A stretch of DNA of 64,000 bases from an uncultured Christensenellaceae bacterium (GCA_910587685.1 CAJUMY010000004.1:71361-135360), one strand, 5' to 3'. Shown: positions 52,146 to 60,624, counted from the stretch's first letter. Numbers and translations: made by a program. Notes: a model not told the origin generated them from the letters alone.

Positions 52146-52880
52146 ATGGAACTTACAAAAAAATCAAAAATAGTTATAGCAGTTGTGATTATTCTTGCTG
52201 TTGTTATAATTGTTGGAGTATTAGTTGGCATATGGGTGAGAAATAATACCGTGCCTATAGGTCGGAATAATCAGGTCAGTAGTCATTCTTTTACGCTTCA
52301 AGAAGCAAGAATAGCAAAATATTTTTTGCCTTTTCCTTTGTTATTGCCTGAGCAAATAGATGGAGACGTTACATTTGTATATGGTAGCGTGATAACCGGT
52401 CATGGAATCGATAGGGATAGGCTTCAAAAAATAAGAAATATACTGGAGACAAACACGATCGATTACACAAAGATGTCAGAAGCGGATTTCAGAAATCTTC
52501 GTTATTGTGAAGTTAATGTAGAAGGTAGTAATTATGATATACGGCTGATTTGTTTTCGCGGGAATTTGCAGTATACATTGGAAAATTATGGCGATGTTAT
52601 CAATAAGAAAAATGAAAATGAATTAATAATAAACAAGACATATTTCTGTGGATTAGATCGAGGATATTGTATAGATATTTTCCCAAACAATTATCAAGAA
52701 AAATTAGGAGATAGGTCTTGGGAAAAGTTAACCAAAGACGAAAAAATCGAACTGTACGGCAGAGAGTGGTTCGATAGTGTAGAGCTTAGCGATATAGACG
52801 AGTTTATGAAGGAAGTATGCGCGTATAACGGTATCAACTCCGATTGGCTCGACAATAAGCCTGTTTACAATATCAAATAG
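52146..52880 (+). CDS. tandem paralog 4
   Basis: The 244-residue protein starts MELTKKSKIVIAV with a membrane helix at about 9-30, then VRNNTVPIGRNNQV. The ectodomain pattern FTLQEARIAKYFLPFPLLLPEQIDGDVTFVYGS matches the family, the middle is its own (FRGNLQYTLENYGDVINKKNEN, NKTYFCGLDRGYCIDIFPNN), and the common tail closes it. GAGGAAAT lies before the ATG; eight extra in-frame residues are possible upstream, as in copies 3 and 5. Variable core between constant ends is clear when aligned with the other four. Confidence 0.8.
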   Translation: MELTKKSKIVIAVVIILAVVIIVGVLVGIWVRNNTVPIGRNNQVSSHSFTLQEARIAKYFLPFPLLLPEQIDGDVTFVYGSVITGHGIDRDRLQKIRNILETNTIDYTKMSEADFRNLRYCEVNVEGSNYDIRLICFRGNLQYTLENYGDVINKKNENELIINKTYFCGLDRGYCIDIFPNNYQEKLGDRSWEKLTKDEKIELYGREWFDSVELSDIDEFMKEVCAYNGINSDWLDNKPVYNIK

Positions 52881-53020
52881 AAATCATTGATCAACATTGC
52901 GTTAAAATAATGAAAAAAAACTCTTTCGTTATTTCGCAAAACAAAAAAATGCAAACGCATTATTTATAAAACAACGAAGTAGCGTTAAATATACGAATGA
53001 AAAAGTTGAGGAAATCAATT
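52881..53020 (+). repeat. conserved spacer between paralogs 4 and 5
   Basis: See 52006-52145; begins like the spacer at 51126 (AAATCATTGATCAACATTGCGTTAAA split by one base) and ends like that at 52006, a mosaic of the two. Confidence 0.8.
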
Positions 53021-53764
53021 ATGGAACTTGCAAAGAAATCGAAAATATTTATAGCAGTTGCGATTATTCTTACTATTATAATAATTGTTGGAATAATAAT
53101 CGGAGTCGTTATATGGAATCGGAATAATCAAATAGCTCCTGGAAGTGCAAAAATTTTAGATAGTCATACAATGACGAGGGAAGAGATGGCTTTTGTTAGC
53201 GGAGTATTACCGTCAATAAGGCAATTATTCCCCGAAAAATTTGACGGAGATATTAAGTTTGCTTACGAAACTCATGCTTGCGGCGGCGGAATAAGTGAAA
53301 AAAGGTTGAAAGAAATCAAAGACGCGTATAAGAAAAATGATAAATCGGTCTTAAATGAATATGATTTTTCTTGGTTGCGCTCATATAATATGAGCGTTAA
53401 ACGTGACAATTATGAGTTAAAATATGCAGTTATGAGTTATCGCAATTGGGGGGAATATTATATATTCGAGAACAATGGCAAGTTAGCTAATATAGATGAT
53501 TATTCGTTAAATATATCGAGGTTTTATTATTTAGACGGTAATACATGTATACAGGTAGATGTATATCCTTTGAATGTCGATGAAAAACTTGGCGATAGAT
53601 CTTGGTCTTTGCTGAGCAAAGAGGAAAAAATCGAACTGTACGGCAGGGAGTGGTTCGATAGCGTAGAGCTGAGCGATATAGACAAGTTTATGAAGGAAGT
53701 ATGCGCGTATAACGGGATCAACTCCGATTGGCTCGACAATAAGCCTGTTTATAATATCAAATAA
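53021..53764 (+). CDS. tandem paralog 5 (nearly identical to paralog 3)
   Basis: The 247-residue protein differs from copy 3 only within the first 20 residues (MELAKKSKIFIAVAIILT against MELAKKSKKVIAITIILA). All of the ectodomain and the tail, including DIDKFMK, is the same. The membrane helix is at about 9-32. It is the last unit; the conserved downstream spacer is absent and the sequence after 53770 is unrelated. No terminator is seen until the hairpin at 54073-54102. Confidence 0.8.
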   Translation: MELAKKSKIFIAVAIILTIIIIVGIIIGVVIWNRNNQIAPGSAKILDSHTMTREEMAFVSGVLPSIRQLFPEKFDGDIKFAYETHACGGGISEKRLKEIKDAYKKNDKSVLNEYDFSWLRSYNMSVKRDNYELKYAVMSYRNWGEYYIFENNGKLANIDDYSLNISRFYYLDGNTCIQVDVYPLNVDEKLGDRSWSLLSKEEKIELYGREWFDSVELSDIDKFMKEVCAYNGINSDWLDNKPVYNIK

Positions 53765-54063
53765 GAGTTGTTTGCTCTCTACGATAGGGAAATTCATAAA
53801 TTTAACTGTTCAATTAGAAATCGTTTTGAGATAGAGTTTTATTCGAAGCGTTTATTGCGTATTGTGAAATTACTAGCGTTCTATTACGATAAAATGATCG
53901 ACGTCGTTATTTAGTAAGTTGCGGCGTTTACGGTAAAACGATTTTTATAAATTCCCCCTTTAGAGTATTCAAAAATAAATGTAAAAATCATTAAACATAT
54001 AGATATGTATTAATAAAATCGTATTTGTAGAAAATAGTAATTATAGGTTTGATATCCGATTTA
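53765..54063. other. gap after the paralog array
   Basis: AT-rich and without a supported gene. I see no attachment site or inverted repeat marking the end of the array. Confidence 0.5.
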
Positions 54064-54103
54064 TATAAAAAGAAACTCCCGATTTTGATCGATCGGGAGT
54101 TTT
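54064..54103. terminator. bidirectional terminator between the paralog array and the SDR operon
   Basis: AAACTCCCGAT (54073-54083) pairs with ATCGGGAGTTT (54091-54101). T runs follow on both strands (TTTTG on plus, TTTCTTTTTA on minus). Confidence 0.85.
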
Positions 54104-54129
54104 GCTTCGAAACAGTTGAATATTTTTAA

Positions 54130-55371
54130 TTACTTCTTATTGACGAACTTGTTGTTCTCGGCAGTCTCCTGCTTGATAGGATTGACGCCCTGCCACTTCT
54201 CGATGAGCTTGCCGTTCTCGTCGAATCTGTGCGGATAACAAGCCATAACGGTCTTGTAGATACCGTCGTCGAGCGAACCGCCGCCGGTGTAACCGAATTC
54301 GTCGTAGTGGAGCTTCTTACGAGTCTCGAGAGCCGCATCCTGCATATAAAGATCTCTTGACTGTATATCCTTCATGAGATAGTGATAGTTAAGACCCGAG
54401 TCCTGATTAGTCTTCTTGAGACCGCTGGCAACCATCTTGCCGCCCATAGTAGCCATCCAAGTGGGAACTCCCATATATCTCTTGGTAGCGCCGATGTCTT
54501 CCATCATCTTATTGATCATATACTCGTACTTTCTGTCCTCGTTACCGACAGGGAGTCTGTCGCCGTGCTCGCCGTAGTAGGTAGCTGCGACTACTGCTTC
54601 CGCAATACCGTCAACGTGGATCATGTTGGTACCGCCCTTGGGGAACATGACAGCGGGCATTTTAGCGAATCTGTCGAGGAATACTTCTTTCCAAAGCGGA
54701 GTTCTCTTTGGCATATTTCCGAATATGTAGGGGAGCTCGAGAACGACGACGTCCATACCGCCGTTAGCAACGCCGCCGCCGACTTCTATCATCTTAGCGG
54801 ACTGCTCTACTCTTACCTTTATGTAAGGATGTCTCTCTGCGAGATAACCGGGCTTGTTGGGATCTTTAGCCGGCTCGATAACGTATTTGTCGCTCTTGGC
54901 GCTCTTCTTGATACCCGCTCTGTCGAAGTATGCGAAGTACGAGTTGAGAAGAACAGCCTTCTTAACGCCTGCCTTCTTAGCGGCTTCGAAAGTATCTGCG
55001 ACCTCCGTAACGAGTTTCTCATAGAAGTACTCGTAACCGGTGGAACCTGCAGGGGAGTGAACTCTGTCGTCCGGACCTACTGCGTAAACGAGCGCATCGT
55101 ATCCCTCGAACATCTTTACCTTCTCGTCGAATGTAGCGTTCATCGCCTTTTCCTTATCGGTAAGGTCTCTGTTCATCTTCTTGAAGTTGAAGAGGAATCC
55201 TTCGTGAACTTCTATTTCTTTCGGCCAGAAATCTGCGTTGAGGATACCTTCGCCCGGAAGAGCCATAACGCCGACCTTGACGCCCTGTTTGATGAATTCA
55301 AGAGCGGAGTAGTAACCGAGGAATCCCGTACCGCCGCAAATGAATACTTTCTTCAAATCCATTTTACTCAT
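54130..55371 (-). CDS. NAD(P)-dependent epimerase/dehydratase family protein (extended SDR)
   Basis: The 413-residue protein starts with the Rossmann motif VFICGGTGFLGYYSALEF and belongs to the extended SDRs. Further segments are DALVYAVGPDDRVHSPAGSTGYEYFYEKLV and LNSYFAYFDR, with LPYIFGNMPKRTPLWKE and THVDGIAEAV-like MIHVDGIAEAVVAA near the usual nucleotide-sugar site. A strict YxxxK is not clear; Tyr in NSYFAYF may serve. Substrate unknown. It is the third gene of a minus-strand operon behind a TetR regulator (4 bases apart), with AGGAGA before its ATG. Confidence 0.8.
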   Translation of the reverse strand: MSKMDLKKVFICGGTGFLGYYSALEFIKQGVKVGVMALPGEGILNADFWPKEIEVHEGFLFNFKKMNRDLTDKEKAMNATFDEKVKMFEGYDALVYAVGPDDRVHSPAGSTGYEYFYEKLVTEVADTFEAAKKAGVKKAVLLNSYFAYFDRAGIKKSAKSDKYVIEPAKDPNKPGYLAERHPYIKVRVEQSAKMIEVGGGVANGGMDVVVLELPYIFGNMPKRTPLWKEVFLDRFAKMPAVMFPKGGTNMIHVDGIAEAVVAATYYGEHGDRLPVGNEDRKYEYMINKMMEDIGATKRYMGVPTWMATMGGKMVASGLKKTNQDSGLNYHYLMKDIQSRDLYMQDAALETRKKLHYDEFGYTGGGSLDDGIYKTVMACYPHRFDENGKLIEKWQGVNPIKQETAENNKFVNKK

Positions 55372-55375
55372 AGTT

Positions 55376-55954
55376 TTATCTCCTAAAAATATTTAATGTC
55401 ATTCTTATTAATTGTAGTTTACCTTCTTGCGTCTTTAGTTTGAATTCGTCAACTATATCGTAGGAGGCTATCATGCAGGGGAAAACGATCGCCGAGCCGA
55501 ACAGAATGAACAGTTTCCTTTCGTCGCCGTCGGCAGGACGCAGTACTTTCGCAAGGAGCGAAGAGAACTTTGCCACGCATTCCCACAGTTTTGCAACGAT
55601 CACGACGTCCTGAAGGGAAGGTTCTTCCGCTTTCAGCTTTTCGATGAGTATATTGAACATCCCGGGATAATGCATGGAATAATCTATTATCTCCAAAAGC
55701 CATTTCTCGAGCTTCGTCTCATCGTTATCGTCGTCGCCGTCTAGTATTTTGATCGCGCTTTCGAAGTTTTCCATAAACAGGCGGTTGACTTCGAGAAAGA
55801 GTTGCTCTTTGGAAGAGAAGTAGTAGTTGATAGCCGCTACGTTTACCTTCGCTTCCTTGGCAATCTCTCTGACGGTAATGTCGAGCGTATTGCGTTTTGC
55901 AATGAGCCGCAGAGTGCCGTCGATAATTTTATCCTTTTTGGATAGACGTTTCAT
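55376..55954 (-). CDS. TetR/AcrR family regulator
   Basis: The 192-residue protein has the TetR DNA-binding domain at the N-terminus: IIDGTLRLIAKRN, then DITVREIAKEAKVNVAAINYYFSSKEQLF. The remainder is a helical ligand-binding domain with no recognisable specificity. It lies between two SDR genes and overlaps the upstream one by one base (TAATG), so it is co-transcribed and probably autoregulates the operon. A palindrome at 57602-57620 is a candidate operator. Confidence 0.92.
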   Translation of the reverse strand: MKRLSKKDKIIDGTLRLIAKRNTLDITVREIAKEAKVNVAAINYYFSSKEQLFLEVNRLFMENFESAIKILDGDDDNDETKLEKWLLEIIDYSMHYPGMFNILIEKLKAEEPSLQDVVIVAKLWECVAKFSSLLAKVLRPADGDERKLFILFGSAIVFPCMIASYDIVDEFKLKTQEGKLQLIRMTLNIFRR

Positions 55955-57564
55955 TATTTCTTATTCTTAGCTTCAGCCTCGAGGATGTCCTTATAACAGT
56001 CTGCGGGATATACGTTATCCTCATCCTTCGAATGGGTGTCGTACCAAACCTGAGCGTAGAAAGGTATGTGCTTAGCGAGTTTATCGAACTGCCAAGGAGC
56101 CTTGTTCTCGCCTTCGCCGCTTACCGGGATACAGCAGTTCGGACACCAGTGACCGGCTTTGATTATCGTGAACGGAGACGATTCGAATACGTGACCGTCG
56201 TGGCACTGCCATTTGAGTTTCGTATAGAGGTCGCCTTTCGTCATAGTCTCGCTGAGGCACTTTCCTCCTCTGAACTCCGCCGCCTTCTTCATATCCTCTA
56301 TATCGAGTTCTGAATCGGGCTTCGACTCGTCGTAACCGTGGTCGAGAATGAATTCGTGAGCGTTCTTGATATCTCTTCTGTACTCATAGTCAACAACGTT
56401 GCCGTTCTCGTCCTTGATTTGGTTCTTTCTGAAGAGCGGGAAGTTAGCCCAGTCCTCGCCTATCTTGTCGTATTCCTCTCTGCTTCCGAAGAACGCCTTT
56501 ACGCGGCCTTCGATATTGTTGTTGAGCCAGAACTTAGGAGCGTTCGAGTCCTTGAAAAGTCTCTGGAGAGCGAGCTTAGATATCCAAGACTTCGGAACTA
56601 TAGCGCCCATCTTGAAGTACCAGTTGAGTTTGCCCATATTCTTCCAGAAATCTTCCCACGTCTCGTGACGGAAGTCTAGGTAGTCGTTGAGCAGGTCGCT
56701 GTCGTAGTACCAGAAACAGTGGAAGTTACGAATAGCGTTCCAGTTCGGCTTGAAGAAGTCCTCGGGAGTAGCGCCCATGAGTCCGAATCCTGCAGCCATA
56801 GTGTCGTAACCCGTTACGCGGCAAGTATCGCCGTTACCGATGTTATATATCTTCTTCCAGAATCCTTCTTTCAAAGTGCCTTCGCTGTCTTTGACTACGA
56901 GGTTTTTGAGAGCGATACCGCTGTCTCTTGCAGTCGCCCACTCGATAGGCACGTTCCAACAGGTGTGGAACATGAGACCGTCCGCCATATTGTTCTTGAA
57001 AAGGTTATCGTGAAGAACGCCCGACTGACGAAGAACTACCCAGTTGGGAAGATCCGCTTCGAGAAGGTATCTCTCGGCTCTCAGTTTGGTAGCTGCGTAG
57101 AAGTCGTAAGCGCTCGGAACGAGCGGATCGCCTACGCGTCCCCACGGATGTCTCCAATCTCTATGACCGTACTCGGCAACCGTACCGATGTGTACGAGCT
57201 TAACTTCGTTAGCTCTCGGAGAAGCCTTTATGGCGTCAACAAGGTTCTTCGTTCCGAAGTAATTGGTTTTTTCGGCGCCGTTCGGATTATGATCGGCAAT
57301 AGGGGGAATGATAGCTGCGCAGTGAAGGATATAATCGCTCTTTTCTACGCATTTAACGCAGTCGTCGTACTTGGAAAGATCTCCGAAGATGATCTCGATC
57401 TCATTGCCGTACTTCTTCTTAAGCTTCTCGGCAAGCTTCTCGTTGGAAGGCTTTTTACGGAGAAGGATAAGAGAGTTGAACTTGTGAGTGTCGGCAACTT
57501 GCTTTAATACTTCGCTTCCCATTGAGCCGGAGGCTCCGGTAACGAATACGGTTTTTTTACTCAT
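55954..57564 (-). CDS. extended SDR oxidoreductase with a C-terminal zinc-ribbon-like segment
   Basis: The 536-residue protein starts with VFVTGASGSMGSEVL and has the active-site Tyr and Lys in DFYAATKLRAERYLL, plus HIGTVAEYG and VLRQSGVLHD. SDR homology ends near residue 330. The extra C-terminal part contains WQCHDGHVFESSPFTIIKAGHWCPNCC (Cys, His and a CPNC pair at about 464-489), which resembles the treble-clef zinc ribbon of the W-x-C-x2-GH type. The extended part may help in substrate or protein binding. First gene of the operon; GGAGTTAAT lies before the ATG. Function unknown. Confidence 0.8.
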   Translation of the reverse strand: MSKKTVFVTGASGSMGSEVLKQVADTHKFNSLILLRKKPSNEKLAEKLKKKYGNEIEIIFGDLSKYDDCVKCVEKSDYILHCAAIIPPIADHNPNGAEKTNYFGTKNLVDAIKASPRANEVKLVHIGTVAEYGHRDWRHPWGRVGDPLVPSAYDFYAATKLRAERYLLEADLPNWVVLRQSGVLHDNLFKNNMADGLMFHTCWNVPIEWATARDSGIALKNLVVKDSEGTLKEGFWKKIYNIGNGDTCRVTGYDTMAAGFGLMGATPEDFFKPNWNAIRNFHCFWYYDSDLLNDYLDFRHETWEDFWKNMGKLNWYFKMGAIVPKSWISKLALQRLFKDSNAPKFWLNNNIEGRVKAFFGSREEYDKIGEDWANFPLFRKNQIKDENGNVVDYEYRRDIKNAHEFILDHGYDESKPDSELDIEDMKKAAEFRGGKCLSETMTKGDLYTKLKWQCHDGHVFESSPFTIIKAGHWCPNCCIPVSGEGENKAPWQFDKLAKHIPFYAQVWYDTHSKDEDNVYPADCYKDILEAEAKNKK

Positions 57565-57601
57565 AATATTAACTCCTTGACTTTTTAATTTCGATTTTCT
57601 G

Positions 57602-57620
57602 AGGATTTTTTGAAAATCCT
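57602..57620. promoter_or_regulatory. 19-bp palindrome at the SDR-TetR operon start, candidate TetR operator
   Basis: AGGATTTT (57602-57609) and AAAATCCT (57613-57620) are perfect inverted copies around TTG. On the minus strand they follow the likely -10 (TATAAT at 57636-57631) by about 10 bases, where a repressor would block the start of transcription. Confidence 0.55.
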
Positions 57621-57828
57621 ATTTGTTAATATTATAACATAAATTTGGAAATTTTCAACAGGTTTCAAACAAATTGTTTAACTTAAAACGAAAAATTAAT
57701 AAAATATTTATACTTTTACATTAATAACGTGAGATTTTAGGACAATAATAATAGAAAACGCAACCTTAAAACGCAATAGAGCTACATATCGTCGCGTATC
57801 GCCGTTACATACTGATAAGGAGTACTAT

Positions 57829-58818
57829 ATGAGCAAAAACAGAATTTTGACTTTTGCCGCGGTTTTTATATTAATGATAGTCGTCGCGTTTTCGCTTGCG
57901 GCGTGCGAGGGCGGGACTAACGAGAAAGAGATACAGCTCAGCGAGGTATCGCTGCGTCTTGTCGTAGGGGAAGAAAAAGAGGTCAAGAGCTTAGGCGCCG
58001 ATTGCGAACTGTACGTGACCGATCAAGGTATCGCGAGCGTTGACGGCGGCGGAAAGGTCAAAGCGTTAAAAAGCGGGAAATGCGAACTTCGGGCAAAAGC
58101 CGGCGATAAGATGAAGAGCGTTCTTATCGAGGTGTACGACGCGATAACGTCTAAAAGCATTAAAGACGACGACCCGCTGTTTGGCAAGGCTAAGTTCTTT
58201 ACGATAGCGGAAGCGATAGAAAACGTTCAAGAGGGCGGAAACGTTTTTGTCGAAACAGGGCGGTACGGCGAGGCTCTTACCGTAGATAAATCGCTCTCGC
58301 TCTCCGCGGATAATAACGTCGTCGTCAATTCGTTAAGACTAAAGTCTGACAAGAGACTCAACGTGACAGGCATAAGTTTTTATAACAAAACTTATCCCGA
58401 TGCGGGCGACGCTACGCTTTACGTTGAAAGCGGCGCGGCGCTGAGCGTTATAGACAGCGAATTTTTCATTGACAGAAAAAATGATACGAAAGACGAAAGA
58501 ATCGGCGGATACTGCATATATGTAGATAAAAATTCGAGTTTCATACAGATCAGAAGGTGCAATATTTCTAACTATTATTACGGCGTTTTCATAGAGGGAA
58601 CGGACGGAAGTTTGAACGTTCAGGAGAACAACTTGACTAACGTTACCAAGGGCATAGGCGTCAACATCGAAAAAAAGGATACCACTCTTCCCGAGAACTA
58701 TAACGCCACGGGCGAGATAAGTTATAACGATTATAACAGCGTTGAAGTGGAGACGGAATTTTTGTTCGCGGGAGCTAAATATGAAGGCGAACTTGATTTT
58801 GCCGATTACGAATCTTAA
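57829..58818 (+). CDS. lipoprotein with Ig-like domain and parallel beta-helix
   Basis: The 329-residue protein has a lipobox (FSLAAC, Cys26). Residues about 38-105 form a BIG2-like domain (LRLVVGEEKEVKSLG, VTDQGIASVDGGGKVKALKSGKCELRAKAG). The rest (about 120-310) looks like a right-handed beta-helix: FTIAEAIENVQEGGNVFVETGRYGEALTVDKSLSLSADNNVVV followed by short strands such as LNVTGISFYN, LSVIDSEFF and IRRCNISNYYYGVFIEG. Such helices bind or cleave polysaccharides; no catalytic residues are evident. AAGGAG precedes the ATG by 8 bases. Confidence 0.8.
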   Translation: MSKNRILTFAAVFILMIVVAFSLAACEGGTNEKEIQLSEVSLRLVVGEEKEVKSLGADCELYVTDQGIASVDGGGKVKALKSGKCELRAKAGDKMKSVLIEVYDAITSKSIKDDDPLFGKAKFFTIAEAIENVQEGGNVFVETGRYGEALTVDKSLSLSADNNVVVNSLRLKSDKRLNVTGISFYNKTYPDAGDATLYVESGAALSVIDSEFFIDRKNDTKDERIGGYCIYVDKNSSFIQIRRCNISNYYYGVFIEGTDGSLNVQENNLTNVTKGIGVNIEKKDTTLPENYNATGEISYNDYNSVEVETEFLFAGAKYEGELDFADYES

Positions 58819-59032
58819 TTTGCGTAGCGTCTGTTACTCGCTCGGTTGCATAATGGATATCGAGCTATTACGGACTTTTGACACTGTCTATCGGAAAGAT
58901 CGCCGATCCTAATTACGGCATGAATATCTTGTTTTCGTCGCATAGCAGTGTCTTTAGCAATCAATAAGAATAAAATTTTGGCGAATATAAGAGTATTTTC
59001 GGTGAAATTTTGATATTAATTGCCTTAGACTA

Positions 59033-59061
59033 TTGATTAATTTCTTCGAGTATTATATAAT
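59033..59061 (+). promoter_or_regulatory. promoter of the WG-repeat gene
   Basis: TTGATT (59033-59038), 17 bases, TATAAT (59056-59061). The expected leader is only about 15 bases, just enough for the GGAGG. Confidence 0.75.
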
Positions 59062-59082
59062 AATAAAGCGTTGGAGGTCTTT

Positions 59083-60306
59083 ATGGCATCGAAGTTTACG
59101 AAAAAATTCAAAAAGAATAAGCGGAAAGCGGGCAAAAACGCCGCAGATAATATCGCCGCGCAGAATAACGTCGAAGAAAGCGTCGTTATAGCTAGCGCCG
59201 ACGGTATAGCTTCCGACGTTCTCGACGATAGCGTAAACGATATTGCGGTATCCGGAGATAACGACGGGTTCGACGATCTCAGCGTTATAGATATTTCTTC
59301 CGAGGTCGAGTACAGACTCAATCAAGAGAGGACGGGAATCGAAGTCGTAAAGCTCACGAAGAGCGCTTCGACTCGCGCGTATAATTCTTTCGATTTGTTT
59401 TTCATCAAGATGTGGGCGGCGATAGTCGCTTTCATATCGTACATATCAGAAGGTATATCTGGAATATTTTCCAAAATTTTCAAGAGGACTTTGCCCGTCA
59501 GGTACGTCAAGGCGTTCATTTCGGCGCTATTGATCATTCTAGTTATAATCATAGTTTTGTCGCCGTTCAACTTGCAGATAGGAAATAGAGGAGAGAACGT
59601 AACTATTTTCAATAATTCGCTCATACCTGTTTGCCGTACGGAGAACGGCGTTGAAAAGTGGGGATACGCAAATAAGAGCGGAAAAGAGATCATTCCGTGT
59701 AAGTTCTATGACGCCGAACCGTTTTATAACGGCGTAGCGTTCGTCAAGACCGACGATCTGAGTTGGAGACTTATCGGTACGGACGGAAAGTTCAAGGGCG
59801 ATCTCATCGTCAGAATGACCGACGTGAACGAGGAAAGACCGGTAGGAGATTTCAATAACTCTGAGAAAAGAGCTTGGATAAGAGAGAGCCGCGACAAATA
59901 TACGTTTATCAAAACTAACGGCTCAAAGGCGTTTAAGAATATATATTATAACTACGTCGAGTCTTTCAGCAACGGTTACGCGATGGTAAGAGTCGGCGAG
60001 GAGTATAAGTTTATCAATAAGTACGGAAAGGTCAAGAGCCCCGTATATAAAGACGCAAAGTCGTTCAGCGAGGGTATCGCGGCTGTCAGAAAGGATAGCG
60101 GATGGACGTTCGTCAATACTTCTTTCAAGGAGATTGGCAAAGGCGCGGCGTATACTGCGGTAACGTCTTTCAAGAACGGTTACGCTTGGGTAAGAGTGGG
60201 AGAGACGGTGTATCTCATAGACAAGAACGGAAAGGCTGTGACACCTACGGATTTCGTAGATTTGAAGCCCAGCGACGAGACGCTCAGAGAGTTGGGAGCG
60301 CTTTGA
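59083..60306 (+). CDS. WG-repeat membrane protein
   Basis: The 407-residue protein has a basic N-terminus, a low-complexity acidic stretch, one strong membrane helix (about 144-162) and a C-terminal ectodomain of WG (beta-propeller-like) repeats, for example KWGYANKSGKEIIPCKFYDAEPFYNGVAFVK, YKFINKYGKVKSPVYKDAKSFSEGIAAVR and WTFVNTSFKEIG. About five repeats are visible. GGAGG at 59073-59077 sets the ATG at 59083. WG repeats are thought to mediate extracellular protein contacts; the role here is unknown. Confidence 0.82.
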   Translation: MASKFTKKFKKNKRKAGKNAADNIAAQNNVEESVVIASADGIASDVLDDSVNDIAVSGDNDGFDDLSVIDISSEVEYRLNQERTGIEVVKLTKSASTRAYNSFDLFFIKMWAAIVAFISYISEGISGIFSKIFKRTLPVRYVKAFISALLIILVIIIVLSPFNLQIGNRGENVTIFNNSLIPVCRTENGVEKWGYANKSGKEIIPCKFYDAEPFYNGVAFVKTDDLSWRLIGTDGKFKGDLIVRMTDVNEERPVGDFNNSEKRAWIRESRDKYTFIKTNGSKAFKNIYYNYVESFSNGYAMVRVGEEYKFINKYGKVKSPVYKDAKSFSEGIAAVRKDSGWTFVNTSFKEIGKGAAYTAVTSFKNGYAWVRVGETVYLIDKNGKAVTPTDFVDLKPSDETLRELGAL

Positions 60307-60402
60307 TGCGCAATACGGCGAATTGTAGATAGGCAATTCTAATTCTATTGATAAATTGAAAATAATATGATCATATAATATTGGTTGCAGAAATTGTCGC
60401 AT

Positions 60403-60435
60403 ATGCCGAGCGAGTTATATCCTCGGCATTTTTTA
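60403..60435 (+). terminator. terminator of the WG-repeat gene
   Basis: ATGCCGAG (60403-60410) pairs with CTCGGCAT (60422-60429), then TTTTT. Confidence 0.85.
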
Positions 60436-60451
60436 TATCTTCGCGAGACGG

Positions 60452-60560
60452 CTGCAAAATAAAAATGCAGAATCTCGTAGTCAAGGCTCTGCATCTCGTT
60501 GTTGAGTCGCGTACGACTCGATTATACTCTCTAAAAATATATTAGCATAAATGAGTAAGG
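60452..60560 (-). ncRNA. possible small RNA on the minus strand
   Basis: Read on the minus strand, TTGCTA (60567-60562) is followed after 18 bases by a TG-extended TAATAT, then a hairpin GAGTCG-TACG-CGACTC and a terminator-like hairpin (ATGCAGA/TCTGCAT, loop 16) followed by TTTTTATTTT at about 60466-60457. This would be a transcript of about 80 nt. The promoter is weak, so confidence is low. Confidence 0.3.
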
Positions 60561-60577
60561 TATAGCAATATTTTCAA

Positions 60578-60624
60578 TGTCGAAATAACGCTATTTTTGT
60601 ATTATTTTGTCGAATATTGTCGAA
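60578..60624 (+). promoter_or_regulatory. TGTCGAA boxes in 10-bp phase
   Basis: TGTCGAA occurs at 60578-60584, 60608-60614 and 60618-60624, with a TGTATTA at 60598; all starts differ by multiples of ten. This matches the Spo0A box core. They lie about 190 bases upstream of the transporter promoter. Confidence 0.5.

Noticed and set aside
49495..53764. CRISPR array or IS elements as cause of the repeats
   Set aside because: Repeat units are 870-890 bases and contain protein genes; there are no short direct repeats with unique spacers, no transposase and no terminal inverted repeats.
53765..54129. Attachment site or integrase trace flanking the paralog array
   Set aside because: No tRNA gene, integrase or direct repeat pair is seen at either side of the array.
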